Positions 35,140-44,525 of a stretch of 64,000 bases of DNA are shown in pieces; position 1 is the stretch's first letter, and the number at the start of each line of letters is the position of its first letter. The translations under genes and the position numbers were made by a program. Where the stretch lies: NCBI RefSeq assembly GCF_900155965.1, contig NZ_FTMG01000001.1, positions 744,001 through 808,000 of the forward strand. Reading direction: 5' to 3'. The notes under the pieces were generated by a model that was not told where the DNA came from, ran no database searches, and worked only from the letters and a program-made list of their open reading frames with translations. The DNA is from Mucilaginibacter lappiensis (GTDB lineage Bacteria; Bacteroidota; Bacteroidia; Sphingobacteriales; Sphingobacteriaceae).

Positions 35140-36171
35140 ATGAAGAAAGTAAAACGTACCACCATTTATGATATTGCCGAAAAGCTGGGCATTACCGCTT
35201 CTTCTGTTTCCAGAGCGCTGAATAACAGCAACCAGGTTAACGAAAAAACAAAGGAGTTGATCATTAAAACAGCCGATGAATTAAACTATAAGCGTAATAC
35301 ACTGGCCTCCAACCTACGCAAAGGACAATCCAAAACCATTGGTGTGGTGATACCCCGTATTAATCAGAACTTTTTCTCGAATGTAATTGCCGGCATTGAG
35401 GAAGTTACCTATCAGAAAGGTTATAGCCTGATCATTTGCCAGTCGGACGAAGATCATGACAAAGAGATCCAGTGCGTAAATACGCTGATTAACCAGCATG
35501 TAGATTGTATTGTGATATCGGTATCGGCCGATGGCAATGATTATCAGCACCTGCAAAATGTATTGGATCACGGTATCCAGTTGATCCAGGTTGACCGCGT
35601 GGCTGAAGAACTGGAAACACTGAAGGTGATCAATGATAACGTTCAGGCTTCGTACGAGGCTGTTTCGCACCTCATAGAAGGCGGTTATAAAAGAATAGCC
35701 CTGCTGGAAGGCCCTCAAAACCTGAGCATTTTTAAACAGCGCAAGGAAGGCTATCTAAAAGCATTCAAAGCATATAATGTGCCGGTAATAGAAGAATTGA
35801 TTGTAGAAAATGCCTGGACAAAAGAACTGGGCGCCGAAGGAACACGCAAACTGCTAAGCCTGCCTCACCCTCCGGATGCCATATTTGCTTCTACATCTGA
35901 TTTCTCGGCACTGGGTGTTCTGGATGTGGCCAATGCCATGGGTATTAAAGTACCATCGCAACTGGGTATATGCGGTTACGCCAACGAAAGTTTCTCGGAG
36001 ATCACCAGTCCTTCCATTACCACGATCGATCAGTTTAGCGTTTATATGGGTAATACGGTGGCCAATTTATTTTTCCAGGAAATAGGCAATAACGATACTA
36101 TCACCAAGCCTAAGATCATCAGTATTAAGCCGGAACTGATTATCAGGGGATCTACAAAACGGAACGGGTAA
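35140..36171 (+). CDS. LacI-family regulator, probably of the xylose operon
   Basis: From the ATG at 35140 the product is 343 residues; a TTG four codons earlier is less likely. The N-terminal HTH reads TTIYDIAEKLGITASSVSRA, with the hinge helix after NYKRNTLASNLRKG. A periplasmic-binding-type ligand domain follows (VVIPRINQNFFSNVIAGIEE onward), with a typical C-terminal end PELIIRGSTK. It is divergent from xylB and a palindromic operator lies in between, so it probably regulates xylose genes and itself. Ligand identity is inferred. Confidence 0.93.
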   Translation: MKKVKRTTIYDIAEKLGITASSVSRALNNSNQVNEKTKELIIKTADELNYKRNTLASNLRKGQSKTIGVVIPRINQNFFSNVIAGIEEVTYQKGYSLIICQSDEDHDKEIQCVNTLINQHVDCIVISVSADGNDYQHLQNVLDHGIQLIQVDRVAEELETLKVINDNVQASYEAVSHLIEGGYKRIALLEGPQNLSIFKQRKEGYLKAFKAYNVPVIEELIVENAWTKELGAEGTRKLLSLPHPPDAIFASTSDFSALGVLDVANAMGIKVPSQLGICGYANESFSEITSPSITTIDQFSVYMGNTVANLFFQEIGNNDTITKPKIISIKPELIIRGSTKRNG

Positions 36172-36185
36172 GCACCCCTCTAAAT

Positions 36186-36279
36186 CTCCCCAAAGGGGAG
36201 ACTTTTAAAATCCTGCTAACTTCAGTATAGTGTTTTGATTAGCTACCACGCAAATCAAAGCCCTCTCCTTTGGAGAGGG
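36186..36279. repeat. Pair of hairpins, CTCTCC/GGAGAGGG family
   Basis: CTCCCC-AAA-GGGGAG (36186-36200) and CCCTCTCC-TTT-GGAGAGGG (36261-36279) are two perfect short hairpins. Their flanks (ACCCCTCTAAAT on the left, TTGGGTGAGG on the right) also give a long-range inverted match. They sit after the regulator gene and could terminate it. A weaker relative lies at 51949-51977. Confidence 0.75.
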
Positions 36280-36422
36280 TTGGGTGAGGTTTACTAAATT
36301 TTACGCACTAATACAACACGTTACACTTAAAAAGTATATTTTATATTTAATATCAATTAGCAAATCTCCGCGAATTTGTTACATTATAGCTTTAAATTCA
36401 GCCATTATTTAGTATTACTTAT

Positions 36423-37730
36423 ATGGATGATTTTATTGCAGCAAGGTCGCAAATGGCCTTATCGTTAGGTTTTCATATCATATACTCCTGCATTGGTATG
36501 GTGATGCCTGTTTTTATGGCCATATCGCATTACAAATGGATCAAAACCAAGGATCAGGTTTACAAAAACATTACTGTGGCCTGGAGTAAGGGCGTAGCCA
36601 TATTTTTTGCTACAGGTGCCGTGTCGGGTACTATGTTGTCTTTTGAATTAGGCTTACTTTGGCCGGGTTTTATGAAACATGCCGGTCCCATCTTCGGTAT
36701 GCCTTTTTCCTTAGAAGGTGTGGCCTTTTTTATTGAGGCGATAGCGCTGGGCTTTTTCCTATACGGCTGGAATCGGCTCAATACCTGGTTTCATTGGGTT
36801 ACAGGTATTGTAGTGGGCATAAGTGGTATTGCATCGGGTATATTGGTAGTATCGGCCAACTCCTGGATGAATAGCCCATCAGGCTTTGATTTTATGAATG
36901 GCAAGTACCTGAATATCGATCCGCTGAAAGCCATGTTTAATGAAGCCTGGTTCTCCGAAGCCCTGCACATGACTATAGCCGCATTTTCGGCCACGGGTTT
37001 CGCTGTTGCCGGGATTCATGCGCTTATGATCTATCGCAACCGCAATGTACATTTTCATAGCAAAGCCTTTAAAATAGCCATTATTTTCGGCGCCGCGGCA
37101 GCCATTTTACAACCGCTAAGCGGCGACATATCCGCCAAAGGCGCTGCGAAAAGGCAACCTGCCAAGCTGGCTGCCATGGAAGCCTACTTCCATACGCAGG
37201 AATATGCACCCCTGGTTATCGGCGGCATACCTGATACAGCGGCAAAAAAAGTAAATTATGGTATTGAAATACCCGGCTTATTGAGCTTCCTGGTACACGA
37301 TAATTTTAAGCAGCAGGTTAACGGTTTGGATAAGATTCCTGTTAAAAACCAGCCTCCCATAGCCGTTACCCATTATGCCTTCCAGATTATGGTTGGTTTT
37401 GGCATGCTGATGATGCTGATCGGGGTATTATATTTTATTGCTTTGTGGAAAAAAAAGAGCTGGTTTAATAAAGGATGGTTCCTGAAAATGTTTATCTGGG
37501 CCACGCCTGCCGGTTTTATTGCCTTAGAGGCCGGGTGGACGGTTACCGAAGTCGGTCGCCAGCCCTGGATCATACAAGGCGTTATGCGCACCAGTGAGGC
37601 TGTTACGCCCATGCCGGGGATCCAGTACTCCTTTTACCTGTTCACTTTTATTTATTTCACACTGAGCGTATTTGTTATCTTCCTGCTGAAAAGACAGATA
37701 CAAATGGTGCCCGAATTGTATGACCGTTAA
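36423..37730 (+). CDS. cydA: Cytochrome bd oxidase subunit I
   Basis: A 435-residue membrane protein with about nine helices. SLGFHIIYSCIGMVMP carries the heme b595-side histidine and AWFSEALHMTIAAFSATGFA the b558 histidine region. GRQPWIIQGVMRTSEAVTP is the conserved quinol-site segment. It is shorter than E. coli CydA (522), the difference lying in a short Q-loop, as is common in Bacteroidota. With CydB it oxidises quinol and reduces oxygen at high affinity. It starts a two-gene operon with cydB 12 bp behind. Confidence 0.95.
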   Translation: MDDFIAARSQMALSLGFHIIYSCIGMVMPVFMAISHYKWIKTKDQVYKNITVAWSKGVAIFFATGAVSGTMLSFELGLLWPGFMKHAGPIFGMPFSLEGVAFFIEAIALGFFLYGWNRLNTWFHWVTGIVVGISGIASGILVVSANSWMNSPSGFDFMNGKYLNIDPLKAMFNEAWFSEALHMTIAAFSATGFAVAGIHALMIYRNRNVHFHSKAFKIAIIFGAAAAILQPLSGDISAKGAAKRQPAKLAAMEAYFHTQEYAPLVIGGIPDTAAKKVNYGIEIPGLLSFLVHDNFKQQVNGLDKIPVKNQPPIAVTHYAFQIMVGFGMLMMLIGVLYFIALWKKKSWFNKGWFLKMFIWATPAGFIALEAGWTVTEVGRQPWIIQGVMRTSEAVTPMPGIQYSFYLFTFIYFTLSVFVIFLLKRQIQMVPELYDR

Positions 37731-37742
37731 GCCCATAAAGAT

Positions 37743-38771
37743 ATGTTATACGTAGTTATTTTGTTTTTATTTGCGGCCATCACGCTCTACTTTCTGTTAG
37801 GCGGAGCCGATTTTGGCGCGGGGATCATTGAACTTTTTACCTCGAACGATAATAAACAGCGGACCCGCAAAACCAGTTACCAGGCTATTGGCCCTATATG
37901 GGAGGCTAACCACATGTGGCTGATCATTACCGTAGTGATCCTGTTTGTAGGTTTCCCAACCATTTACAGCGAAATGTGCGTTTACCTGCATATCCCTTTA
38001 CTCATCATGCTGCTGGGTATTACAGCCCGGGGAACGGCATTCGCTTTCCGCAATTATGATGCTATCAAAGACGAGAAAACGCAGGGGTTTTATAACCATA
38101 TATTTGTTTACTCCAGCTTTGTTACACCCATGTTCCTGGGCATCATCGCGGGTAGCGCCTTATCTGGTCAGATAGATCCAACGGCCAAAACTTTTGCAGG
38201 GGCCTATATTTTCAGCTGGCTCAACTGGTTTTCGGTTTCGGTTGGTCTTTTTACCGTAGCCCTCTGTGGTTTCCTGGCTGCCATTTACCTCATAGGTGAA
38301 TGCACCGAAGTATACGATATCAAACGTTTTATAAAAAAGGCCAAAGCTATGAACATAGCTGCCGTAGTACTGGGTGCCCAGGTATTTTTAGCATCCTACT
38401 TTGAACATGTGCATTTGGCCGATTGGATATTTGGTAACCTGTTAAGCTTAGCCGCTGTTATCGCGGCTACCCTGTCGCTGGTGTTATTATGGTTTATTAT
38501 CTCCGACAAAAAGAATAAACAATGGATCAGGGTACTGGCCGCATTCCAGGTAAGTATGATCTTGATATCGGTTGGGCATACCCGCTTCCCGCGTTTTGTG
38601 ATCTTTAAGGATGGCAGCTCCATGTCGCTGCTTACCGATCATGCTACCGGCAAATCTATCGACGACCTGGGTGTAGGACTGCTTGTAGGTAGTTTATTTA
38701 TATTACCCGCGCTTGGGTATTTGTATTATAGTTTTAAAAAGAAAGATAACGGACAGACAGCAGAGCACTAA
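37743..38771 (+). CDS. cydB: Cytochrome bd oxidase subunit II
   Basis: The 342-residue protein has about eight to nine membrane helices. LLGGADFGAGIIEL and AIGPIWEANHMWLI are the family signatures near the N-terminus. A charged loop around residues 195-205 (KRFIKKAKAM) follows. It completes the bd oxidase with CydA. I found no CydX-like small frame directly after it, although such a gene could be missed because it is very short. The 3' end converges on the GH78-like gene, with an inverted repeat between. Confidence 0.95.
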   Translation: MLYVVILFLFAAITLYFLLGGADFGAGIIELFTSNDNKQRTRKTSYQAIGPIWEANHMWLIITVVILFVGFPTIYSEMCVYLHIPLLIMLLGITARGTAFAFRNYDAIKDEKTQGFYNHIFVYSSFVTPMFLGIIAGSALSGQIDPTAKTFAGAYIFSWLNWFSVSVGLFTVALCGFLAAIYLIGECTEVYDIKRFIKKAKAMNIAAVVLGAQVFLASYFEHVHLADWIFGNLLSLAAVIAATLSLVLLWFIISDKKNKQWIRVLAAFQVSMILISVGHTRFPRFVIFKDGSSMSLLTDHATGKSIDDLGVGLLVGSLFILPALGYLYYSFKKKDNGQTAEH

Positions 38772-38791
38772 CCGCTGATTTTGATGATTTT

Positions 38792-38861
38792 GTTGATTTC
38801 GCTGATTCCTTGGAATTTTGATTTACATCATAGACACCCAATCAATATCAGCGAAATCAAC
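38792..38861. repeat. Inverted repeat, ATCAGCGAAATCAAC family
   Basis: GTTGATTTCGCTGAT (38792-38806) and its exact reverse complement (38847-38861) are 15-bp cores of longer imperfect arms that reach to about 38770 and 38884. It fills the gap between the convergent cydB and GH78-like gene. A direct relative of the right arm lies alone at 60925-60961. Confidence 0.85.
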
Positions 38862-38883
38862 GTAATCATAGCCCATCAACGGT

Positions 38884-40542
38884 CTATCGCTGAAATATCT
38901 CCGGATACTTACGGATAAAATAAACTGGTGTACAACTCCAGGCATGGCAGTAGCTGTTTACCGGGTAAAAGTTATAAGGCGATTTTAGCTCATCGTTCGG
39001 ATCATATACTTCCCAAAAAGTATCGGCTCCTTTTTTGACCATGCCACCCCAATAGTTTTGCAGTGCTTCTTTTGCCTCGACTTTTAAACCACTTTCAATT
39101 AAGGCAGCTATGTAGTAATGAAACATATATGGCGCCCCGGGATGTACCGCGTCCTTAACGGTTGACAACGCTTTTAAAGCCGTTTGTGCTTCTTGTTTAG
39201 AGGCTACCCCGCTCAATATCATCCAGGCTTGTGAACCGTAGGAGATCTGTTTATTCACCCCGCTTACAAACAAGCCCGATTTTGGATCATACAGATTTTT
39301 ATATGCGGCTGCTTTTAATTTTCTGGCTAATGATGGTATGTCATCTACTTCGTTTTCTTTGCCCAGTAATTTGGCCAATGCGTAGGTTTGGTTCAGTGCG
39401 TAAATAGATAGTCCCTGTAAACAGGCCTGTTTATCTAAACCATCCTTCCAGTCAAAAAACACCCACCACTCTTTACCGGCTTTCTGATAATCTATCATAC
39501 CATCCTGACCAGCATACTTACGGATAATATCCAGCTGTTTTTTGGCGACAGGCCACAAGTCCAGGCCTGTTTGCTTATCGTCGGTAGCGGCAACATATTC
39601 TTTCAGGGCTACACCGTACAATAAACAATAATCCAATAAACGGCTGCCAGCCTGTGCATGGGGCTCGGGATTTTCAAATACATTGGCGAGCAAAACACCA
39701 TCATCGGCAGATAAGCCAGCCAGCAGATAAAGACAACGACGGGTAAGCTGGTTATTCTGGTACGAAAACTGATTAGCTAATGATTCCAGATACAGGTCAC
39801 CTATCCAAAGCCGGCGGTCACGTTTGGGGCCATCCTCATACACCGTTTGCATACATTCTTTTAAAGTGGCCAACCCCACGCGATCAATATCTGCAATCAA
39901 TTTCGGGGTGGTTGCCGCTAATAGCGGGGGTTTAAAAGCTACGGATGAAGTTGCTTTAAACACCATACTGCTGATATGGAAATCAAAATTCGGCGAAGCA
40001 CCCAATAATTCAATCTTCACAAAACGACAGGCCACCCGGCGCGGTATGGTAATATCGGCAGGCATTTCGGTTACTGTAACCGTTTCATCCTGCAACCAGG
40101 CCCGGCTGAGGGTACCTTTATAAGGATCAAAGGGTACGGCTACCTCTGAGGGCACTTCCCCAAAGGTAAATTTCAATCTCGCGGGCCCGTCGGGTGTTCC
40201 TTTCAGGGATTTTATCGAGAAGGTGAAATATCCGGTAAGATGTTCGCCAAAGTCAACAACAACGCCGCTTTGCGTTTTGAACGATGTATTATACAGTTTG
40301 CCCACGCTATCTGTATTTATAGCTTTCCAGCCCTGAAAAGCCGCGGGGTCTTTCTCTAACCGAACCAGACTTACCGGTTGCTTTTCGGTTTCAATGAGTT
40401 TAGGCTTGTTATCCTCTGCTTTTTTGAGCCAATCCTGCCGGTAAGATTGGTAAGGATCTTGTGCCTTTACGCTGTTCGCAAAAACCGCGATAAAAAAAAC
40501 CGGCAAAAGAAAAGATTTTGGATTAAGTAAGTTTAATACCAT
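38884..40542 (-). CDS. Secreted GH78-like (alpha-L-rhamnosidase-related) protein
   Basis: The 552-residue protein has a signal peptide (hydrophobic about residues 12-25, then VKAQ). A beta-sandwich domain follows (VDFGEHLTGYFTFSIKSLKG, near residue 95), then a six-hairpin (alpha/alpha)6 domain starting near residue 225. There, YEDGPKRDRRLWIGDLYLES is a strong GH78 signature, with acidic residues at the catalytic site. It is shorter than many GH78 rhamnosidases. Rhamnose release is a reasonable guess but the exact linkage is unknown. It is divergent from a GntR regulator, which may control it. Confidence 0.85.
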   Translation of the reverse strand: MVLNLLNPKSFLLPVFFIAVFANSVKAQDPYQSYRQDWLKKAEDNKPKLIETEKQPVSLVRLEKDPAAFQGWKAINTDSVGKLYNTSFKTQSGVVVDFGEHLTGYFTFSIKSLKGTPDGPARLKFTFGEVPSEVAVPFDPYKGTLSRAWLQDETVTVTEMPADITIPRRVACRFVKIELLGASPNFDFHISSMVFKATSSVAFKPPLLAATTPKLIADIDRVGLATLKECMQTVYEDGPKRDRRLWIGDLYLESLANQFSYQNNQLTRRCLYLLAGLSADDGVLLANVFENPEPHAQAGSRLLDYCLLYGVALKEYVAATDDKQTGLDLWPVAKKQLDIIRKYAGQDGMIDYQKAGKEWWVFFDWKDGLDKQACLQGLSIYALNQTYALAKLLGKENEVDDIPSLARKLKAAAYKNLYDPKSGLFVSGVNKQISYGSQAWMILSGVASKQEAQTALKALSTVKDAVHPGAPYMFHYYIAALIESGLKVEAKEALQNYWGGMVKKGADTFWEVYDPNDELKSPYNFYPVNSYCHAWSCTPVYFIRKYPEIFQR

Positions 40543-40667
40543 AGGGGAATAGTTTAAGTTTTCAGGACCCCGGTAACTAACTGTACCGAAGATGGTTAAT
40601 TGGTTAAATCAAGATAAATATATACATTTTCCAAACCATCCCCTACCATCTTTTTAATGAATAAAAT

Positions 40668-40690
40668 ACAATTGTGTAATATTACATTTG
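40668..40690 (+). promoter_or_regulatory. Promoter and palindromes upstream of the GntR gene
   Basis: TGTAATATTACA (40675-40686) is a perfect 12-bp palindrome, next to the 8-bp palindrome ACAATTGT (40668-40675). TACATTTG (40683-40690) matches TAnnTTTG 21-28 nt before the start codon and overlaps the palindrome, so a bound protein would block the promoter. Self-regulation is inferred. Confidence 0.45.
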
Positions 40691-40710
40691 TGCTGTTTCA
40701 ATTATAACTT

Positions 40711-41739
40711 GTGAAGAATTATCTGAAAATATTATCGATAGACGAATACTCTATCACGCCCAAATACCTGCAGCTATCCAACGCGATCATCAGAGGTATT
40801 GAAAGCGGTGATATTGTTAAGGATGATATGCTTCCCTCCATCAATGACCTGAGCTTTGCTCTGGATACCTCCCGTAATACCATTGAGCGGGTTTATAAGG
40901 AATTAAAGGATAAAGGCATTGTAAGTTCGGTACCTGGAAAAGGTTTCTTTATCTCCAACACCGATTTTCAGAAACCGATTAAGATATTCCTGCTATTCAA
41001 TAAACTGAGCGCGCACAAAAAGATCATCTACGACGCCTTTGTTGCCACCATTGGCGAGCAGGCTACTGTCGATTTTTACATCTATAACAACGATTTTCAT
41101 TTTTTTAAAAAGATCATCACAGAAAGCGTTCAAAACGATTATGCCAAGTATATCATCATCCCACATTTTCTGGACAATGAAGCCAAGGCACATGAGATCA
41201 TCAATACGATACCCAAGGATAAACTGATCCTGCTGGATAACCTGGTACCTGGAGTAAGCGGAAAATTCGCGGCGATATACGAAAACTTTGCCTCTGACGT
41301 GTACGAGGCCTTGAAAAAGCTATTGGACAAGCTGACTAATTACCATACCATCAAATTGATATTCCCGGGTAAAACCTATCATTCCAAAGAGATCATGAAG
41401 GGTTTTTTAAATTTTTGCCGGCAGTATGCTTTTGAATATGCTGTGGTCGATTCCTTATCGGCAGAAACCATCCAGCCGCAAACGGTTTATATCAGCCTGA
41501 TGGAAGATGACCTGGTTGAATTGATCAAAAAGATCATTGCATCCGATCTTAAAGTAGCCAGAGACGTGGGTGTTATATCTTATAATGAAACCGCGCTTAA
41601 AGAAATTATTCTGGATGGCATCACCACCATATCAACCGATTTTAAGCTGATGGGCAGTAAGGCGGCGGAATTTGCCCTGATTAATTGTCACGAACACTTT
41701 GCCGTGCCATTTCATGTTACCGTGAGGAGTTCGTTATAA
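40711..41739 (+). CDS. GntR-family regulator with a LacI-type ligand domain
   Basis: The 342-residue protein begins with GTG. The winged helix lies in residues 12-80: KYLQLSNAIIRGIESGDIVK, DMLPSINDLSFALDTSRNTIERVYKEL and the wing GIVSSVPGKGFFIS, all typical of GntR. The rest is a periplasmic-binding-like sensor, as in sugar-responsive regulators of Bacteroidota. It is divergent from the GH78-like gene by 168 bp, and a promoter palindrome suggests autoregulation. Rhamnose or an oligosaccharide is a possible ligand, but the sequence does not say. Confidence 0.9.
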   Translation: MKNYLKILSIDEYSITPKYLQLSNAIIRGIESGDIVKDDMLPSINDLSFALDTSRNTIERVYKELKDKGIVSSVPGKGFFISNTDFQKPIKIFLLFNKLSAHKKIIYDAFVATIGEQATVDFYIYNNDFHFFKKIITESVQNDYAKYIIIPHFLDNEAKAHEIINTIPKDKLILLDNLVPGVSGKFAAIYENFASDVYEALKKLLDKLTNYHTIKLIFPGKTYHSKEIMKGFLNFCRQYAFEYAVVDSLSAETIQPQTVYISLMEDDLVELIKKIIASDLKVARDVGVISYNETALKEIILDGITTISTDFKLMGSKAAEFALINCHEHFAVPFHVTVRSSL

Positions 41740-41833
41740 ATTACGGTGGTGACTTTTTAGATAAAAGCCGTTAACCATAAATGATTAACAGCTTTTACAA
41801 TCCTGAATATTCAACAAAAACGATCTCTTTTAT

Positions 41834-42655
41834 TTACGATTGAATAAATGCCAAAAGATCTTTGTTGATAGTTGCAGCTTCTGTTGCCGGCATTCCATGA
41901 GGGAAGCCCGGATAAGAGATCAGTTTTCCATTTTTCAAAAGCTTTACCGCTTTTGCTCCCGAAATAGGAAATGGAACAATCTGGTCATCTTCACCATGCA
42001 GAACAAGCACAGGAATATCCACACTTTTAAGATCTTCTGTAAAATCAGTTTCAGAAAAAGCCTTAATACCGTCATGATGCGCTTTTACTCCGCCCATCAT
42101 TCCCTGGCGCCACCAATTATCTCTGATCCCTTGCGATATTTTTGCCCCTTCACGGTTATAACCATAAAATGGGATTGTAAAATCCTCAAAGTATTGAGCC
42201 CTGTTGAATGCCGTACCTTCACGTATTTCATCAAATATAGCCATAGGGACACCATCAGGATTGGTCGCAGATTGTACCATGATCGGTGTAACCGCGCTGA
42301 TCAGCACCACTTTGGCTACACGGCCTTTTCCCAAATTAGCAGCGTAATGGATGGCTTCGCCACCACCGGTAGAATGACCAATATGTATAGCATCTCTCAG
42401 ATCTAATGCCTCGGTTACTGCTGCCACATCCGCTGCATAGGTATCCATATCATGACCTTCCGAAACCTGACTCGATCTTCCGTGGCCGCGGCGATCATGA
42501 GCGATAACCCGGTATCCTTTTTTCAGGAAAAACATCATCTGCGCGTCCCAGTCATCACCAGACAAAGGCCAGCCATGATGAAAAAAAAGTGGTTGCCCGG
42601 TTCCCCAGTCTTTGTAATAAATTTCTGTTCCGTCTTTTACTGTGATCTTGCTCAT
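41834..42655 (-). CDS. Alpha/beta hydrolase, non-heme haloperoxidase/arylesterase-like
   Basis: A 273-residue protein with all alpha/beta hydrolase marks. The oxyanion region HHGWPLSGDDWDAQM is followed by AHDRRGHGRSSQ. The nucleophile lies in GHSTGGGEA (Ser near residue 94), the acid in LHGEDDQIVPF, and the histidine in PGFPHGMPATE close to the C-terminus. It belongs to the group of perhydrolases and aryl esterases often called non-heme chloroperoxidases. The substrate is unknown. The gene stands alone. Confidence 0.9.
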   Translation of the reverse strand: MSKITVKDGTEIYYKDWGTGQPLFFHHGWPLSGDDWDAQMMFFLKKGYRVIAHDRRGHGRSSQVSEGHDMDTYAADVAAVTEALDLRDAIHIGHSTGGGEAIHYAANLGKGRVAKVVLISAVTPIMVQSATNPDGVPMAIFDEIREGTAFNRAQYFEDFTIPFYGYNREGAKISQGIRDNWWRQGMMGGVKAHHDGIKAFSETDFTEDLKSVDIPVLVLHGEDDQIVPFPISGAKAVKLLKNGKLISYPGFPHGMPATEAATINKDLLAFIQS

Positions 42656-43085
42656 TTTTTGTTGATTATGATAATAAATAAATTTTGGAAATGTGCCTCT
42701 GTTTTGAATAGAGTGATAGTGGATAGAAAATCCCTTATTACCGCATTACAAATGATTTTGGGCATGGTTAAATACTAAATTGTACGCACAAATCGGGGTT
42801 AAAACCCAAGCCGGTTAAAGAACTAAAATTAGGGAATAAAAGTGTTGATTTTTTAAATCGACCGATCAAAAACCATTCGAAATTTATGAACATTCGTTAA
42901 ACGCTTTTTAATCAGGGAGAAAATAATTTCGAGATGACCAATCAAAGCTTTTCCTAAAAAGAAAGCTTTAAAATTAAAAGAAAAATTGCCATTCTAAAAA
43001 ACGAAGGAATCTTTAACGGGATTGACTGTCTTCCCAAAGACTCTTCATCATTGTTCAGAATGGCTAGTTATACAAGGTGAAGTAA
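42656..43085. other. 430-bp gap without a recognisable gene
   Basis: The stretch lies upstream of the alpha/beta hydrolase and downstream of the DUF1080 gene. It is AT-rich; AAATCGACCGATC near 42855 is weakly palindromic. I see no hairpin with a T-run, no tRNA-like arms and no convincing open frame. Confidence 0.6.
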
Positions 43086-44453
43086 TTAGTTTAATGTTCT
43101 AATTTTGATATTCCTGAAAAAAGCTTCGTTACCATGATCCTGTAATAGCAGGTGACCTTCTTTTGCTTCACCAAAGTTTTTCCAGATGGTGTATTTACTG
43201 ATAGCTACCAGATCGCGGAACTCTTTAGAGCCGCGCTCGTACTCCAGCACTTTAACGCCGTTCAGGTAATGCTCTACATGGTTATTAGGGTAAACCACAA
43301 TCCTGCCGATGTTCCAGCTGCCTATCGGGTGTACAAAACGTTCCTGTTTATTGGCTTTGATAAGGTCATATAACGAGGCCAGGGTACGGTCACCGTCACG
43401 ACCAAGTTTGGCATCCGGGTGCAGTTTATCATCCAACACCTGGTATTCCAGTCCAATGGCCGAGCCTTTAGTTACTTCAGACAGGGTTACAAAATATTTA
43501 ACCCCGCTATTGGCGCCGGGCGTTAATTTAAATTCAAACGAAAGATCAAAAGCGCTATATTGATCGTTGGTCACAATATCGCCACCGCCTGATTCCTCTT
43601 TTCCGGCAGATGGCAGCACGTGCATGGTTCCATCTTTATACTCCCATCCCATAGTTGGAAAGGTTTTTAAAGTAGCCCCGCGCCAGCCCGTGTTGGTTTT
43701 ACCATCATACAATAGTTTCCAGCCGGCTGCTTTTTCGGCAGGAGTAATGCTGTTTGGCTGCAGATTTACTACATAGATATCCTTCGGGAATGGTGTACGT
43801 TTTAAATTGGTGGTTTGCAGCTTAAAATTTTTAAAATATACTTTTTTACCGGCCTGCTCCTCTTTACTTACCGCATGTACCTGTAGGCCGATGAAACCTT
43901 TACTATCAATAGTGTCAACTACATCGGCAATAGGAATACCATTGATCCAGGTTTTCATTTCATTACCGATACATTCAATTTTGATATGATTAAACTCGCC
44001 TACTTTAAAAGCATCTTTTGCCTTAGCGTTCAAATCAAGCGGGTAAAGCCAGTCTCTTCGGCCTTCATCATAAATACCACCTGTCCATTTACGGTCAGAC
44101 GGATCAATTTCAAACTGGCGGCCGTAAACTTTTCCCTTGCCTTCATGGCCTGTAGGGTCATAATGACTACGGGTTTGCACACCTGAATTACTCAGCTTGC
44201 TTTCTATTTTAGTGTCCAGTTCTAATATAAAATCACCATACTCTTTCTCGGTTACTAAAAATGAATTGCCCGAGTTTAAAACTGTAGTACCTACTATCTG
44301 ACCGTCTTCTACTTTATAATCGGCAGTACCGGCCAGGCGTTTCCAGCCTTTTAGGGTTTTACCATCAAATAGAGCGTTTTGGGCACGACAGGTAACAGGC
44401 AGTAAGGCAGCCACAGCAAACAAGGCTATGGCCGGGTAGATGATTTTCTTCAT
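43086..44453 (-). CDS. Secreted protein with two DUF1080 (3-keto-disaccharide hydrolase) domains
   Basis: The 455-residue protein has a signal peptide (about 1-24, ending TCRAQ). Two related LamG-like DUF1080 domains follow, at about 25-215 and 235-455. The first has LFDGKTLKGWKRLAGTADYK, the second LLYDGKTNTGWRGATLK; each ends with a FFRNIKI or YFKNFKL strand. DUF1080 domains bind or cleave carbohydrate, and some act on 3-keto-glucosides. It lies 72 bp behind a Tat-exported Gfo/Idh protein on the same strand. In this pairing, the Gfo/Idh enzyme could make or use the 3-keto sugar, an inference from family knowledge. Confidence 0.88.
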   Translation of the reverse strand: MKKIIYPAIALFAVAALLPVTCRAQNALFDGKTLKGWKRLAGTADYKVEDGQIVGTTVLNSGNSFLVTEKEYGDFILELDTKIESKLSNSGVQTRSHYDPTGHEGKGKVYGRQFEIDPSDRKWTGGIYDEGRRDWLYPLDLNAKAKDAFKVGEFNHIKIECIGNEMKTWINGIPIADVVDTIDSKGFIGLQVHAVSKEEQAGKKVYFKNFKLQTTNLKRTPFPKDIYVVNLQPNSITPAEKAAGWKLLYDGKTNTGWRGATLKTFPTMGWEYKDGTMHVLPSAGKEESGGGDIVTNDQYSAFDLSFEFKLTPGANSGVKYFVTLSEVTKGSAIGLEYQVLDDKLHPDAKLGRDGDRTLASLYDLIKANKQERFVHPIGSWNIGRIVVYPNNHVEHYLNGVKVLEYERGSKEFRDLVAISKYTIWKNFGEAKEGHLLLQDHGNEAFFRNIKIRTLN

Positions 44454-44525
44454 GTGTAATATTATATTGGTTTTTTATTTTGGATAGTTTTAAGTCCCGC
44501 ACACTCCGGAAAAGATTAACCGAAT

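Noticed and set aside
36423..38771. A cydX-like small subunit after cydB
   Set aside because: No convincing short membrane frame follows cydB before the inverted repeat.
41840..42406. 188-codon plus-strand frame
   Set aside because: It is antisense to the alpha/beta hydrolase, whose catalytic motifs are clear; no family resemblance.
42841..42960. ATCGACCGATC as a TetR-type operator
   Set aside because: No TetR gene is adjacent and the symmetry is short.
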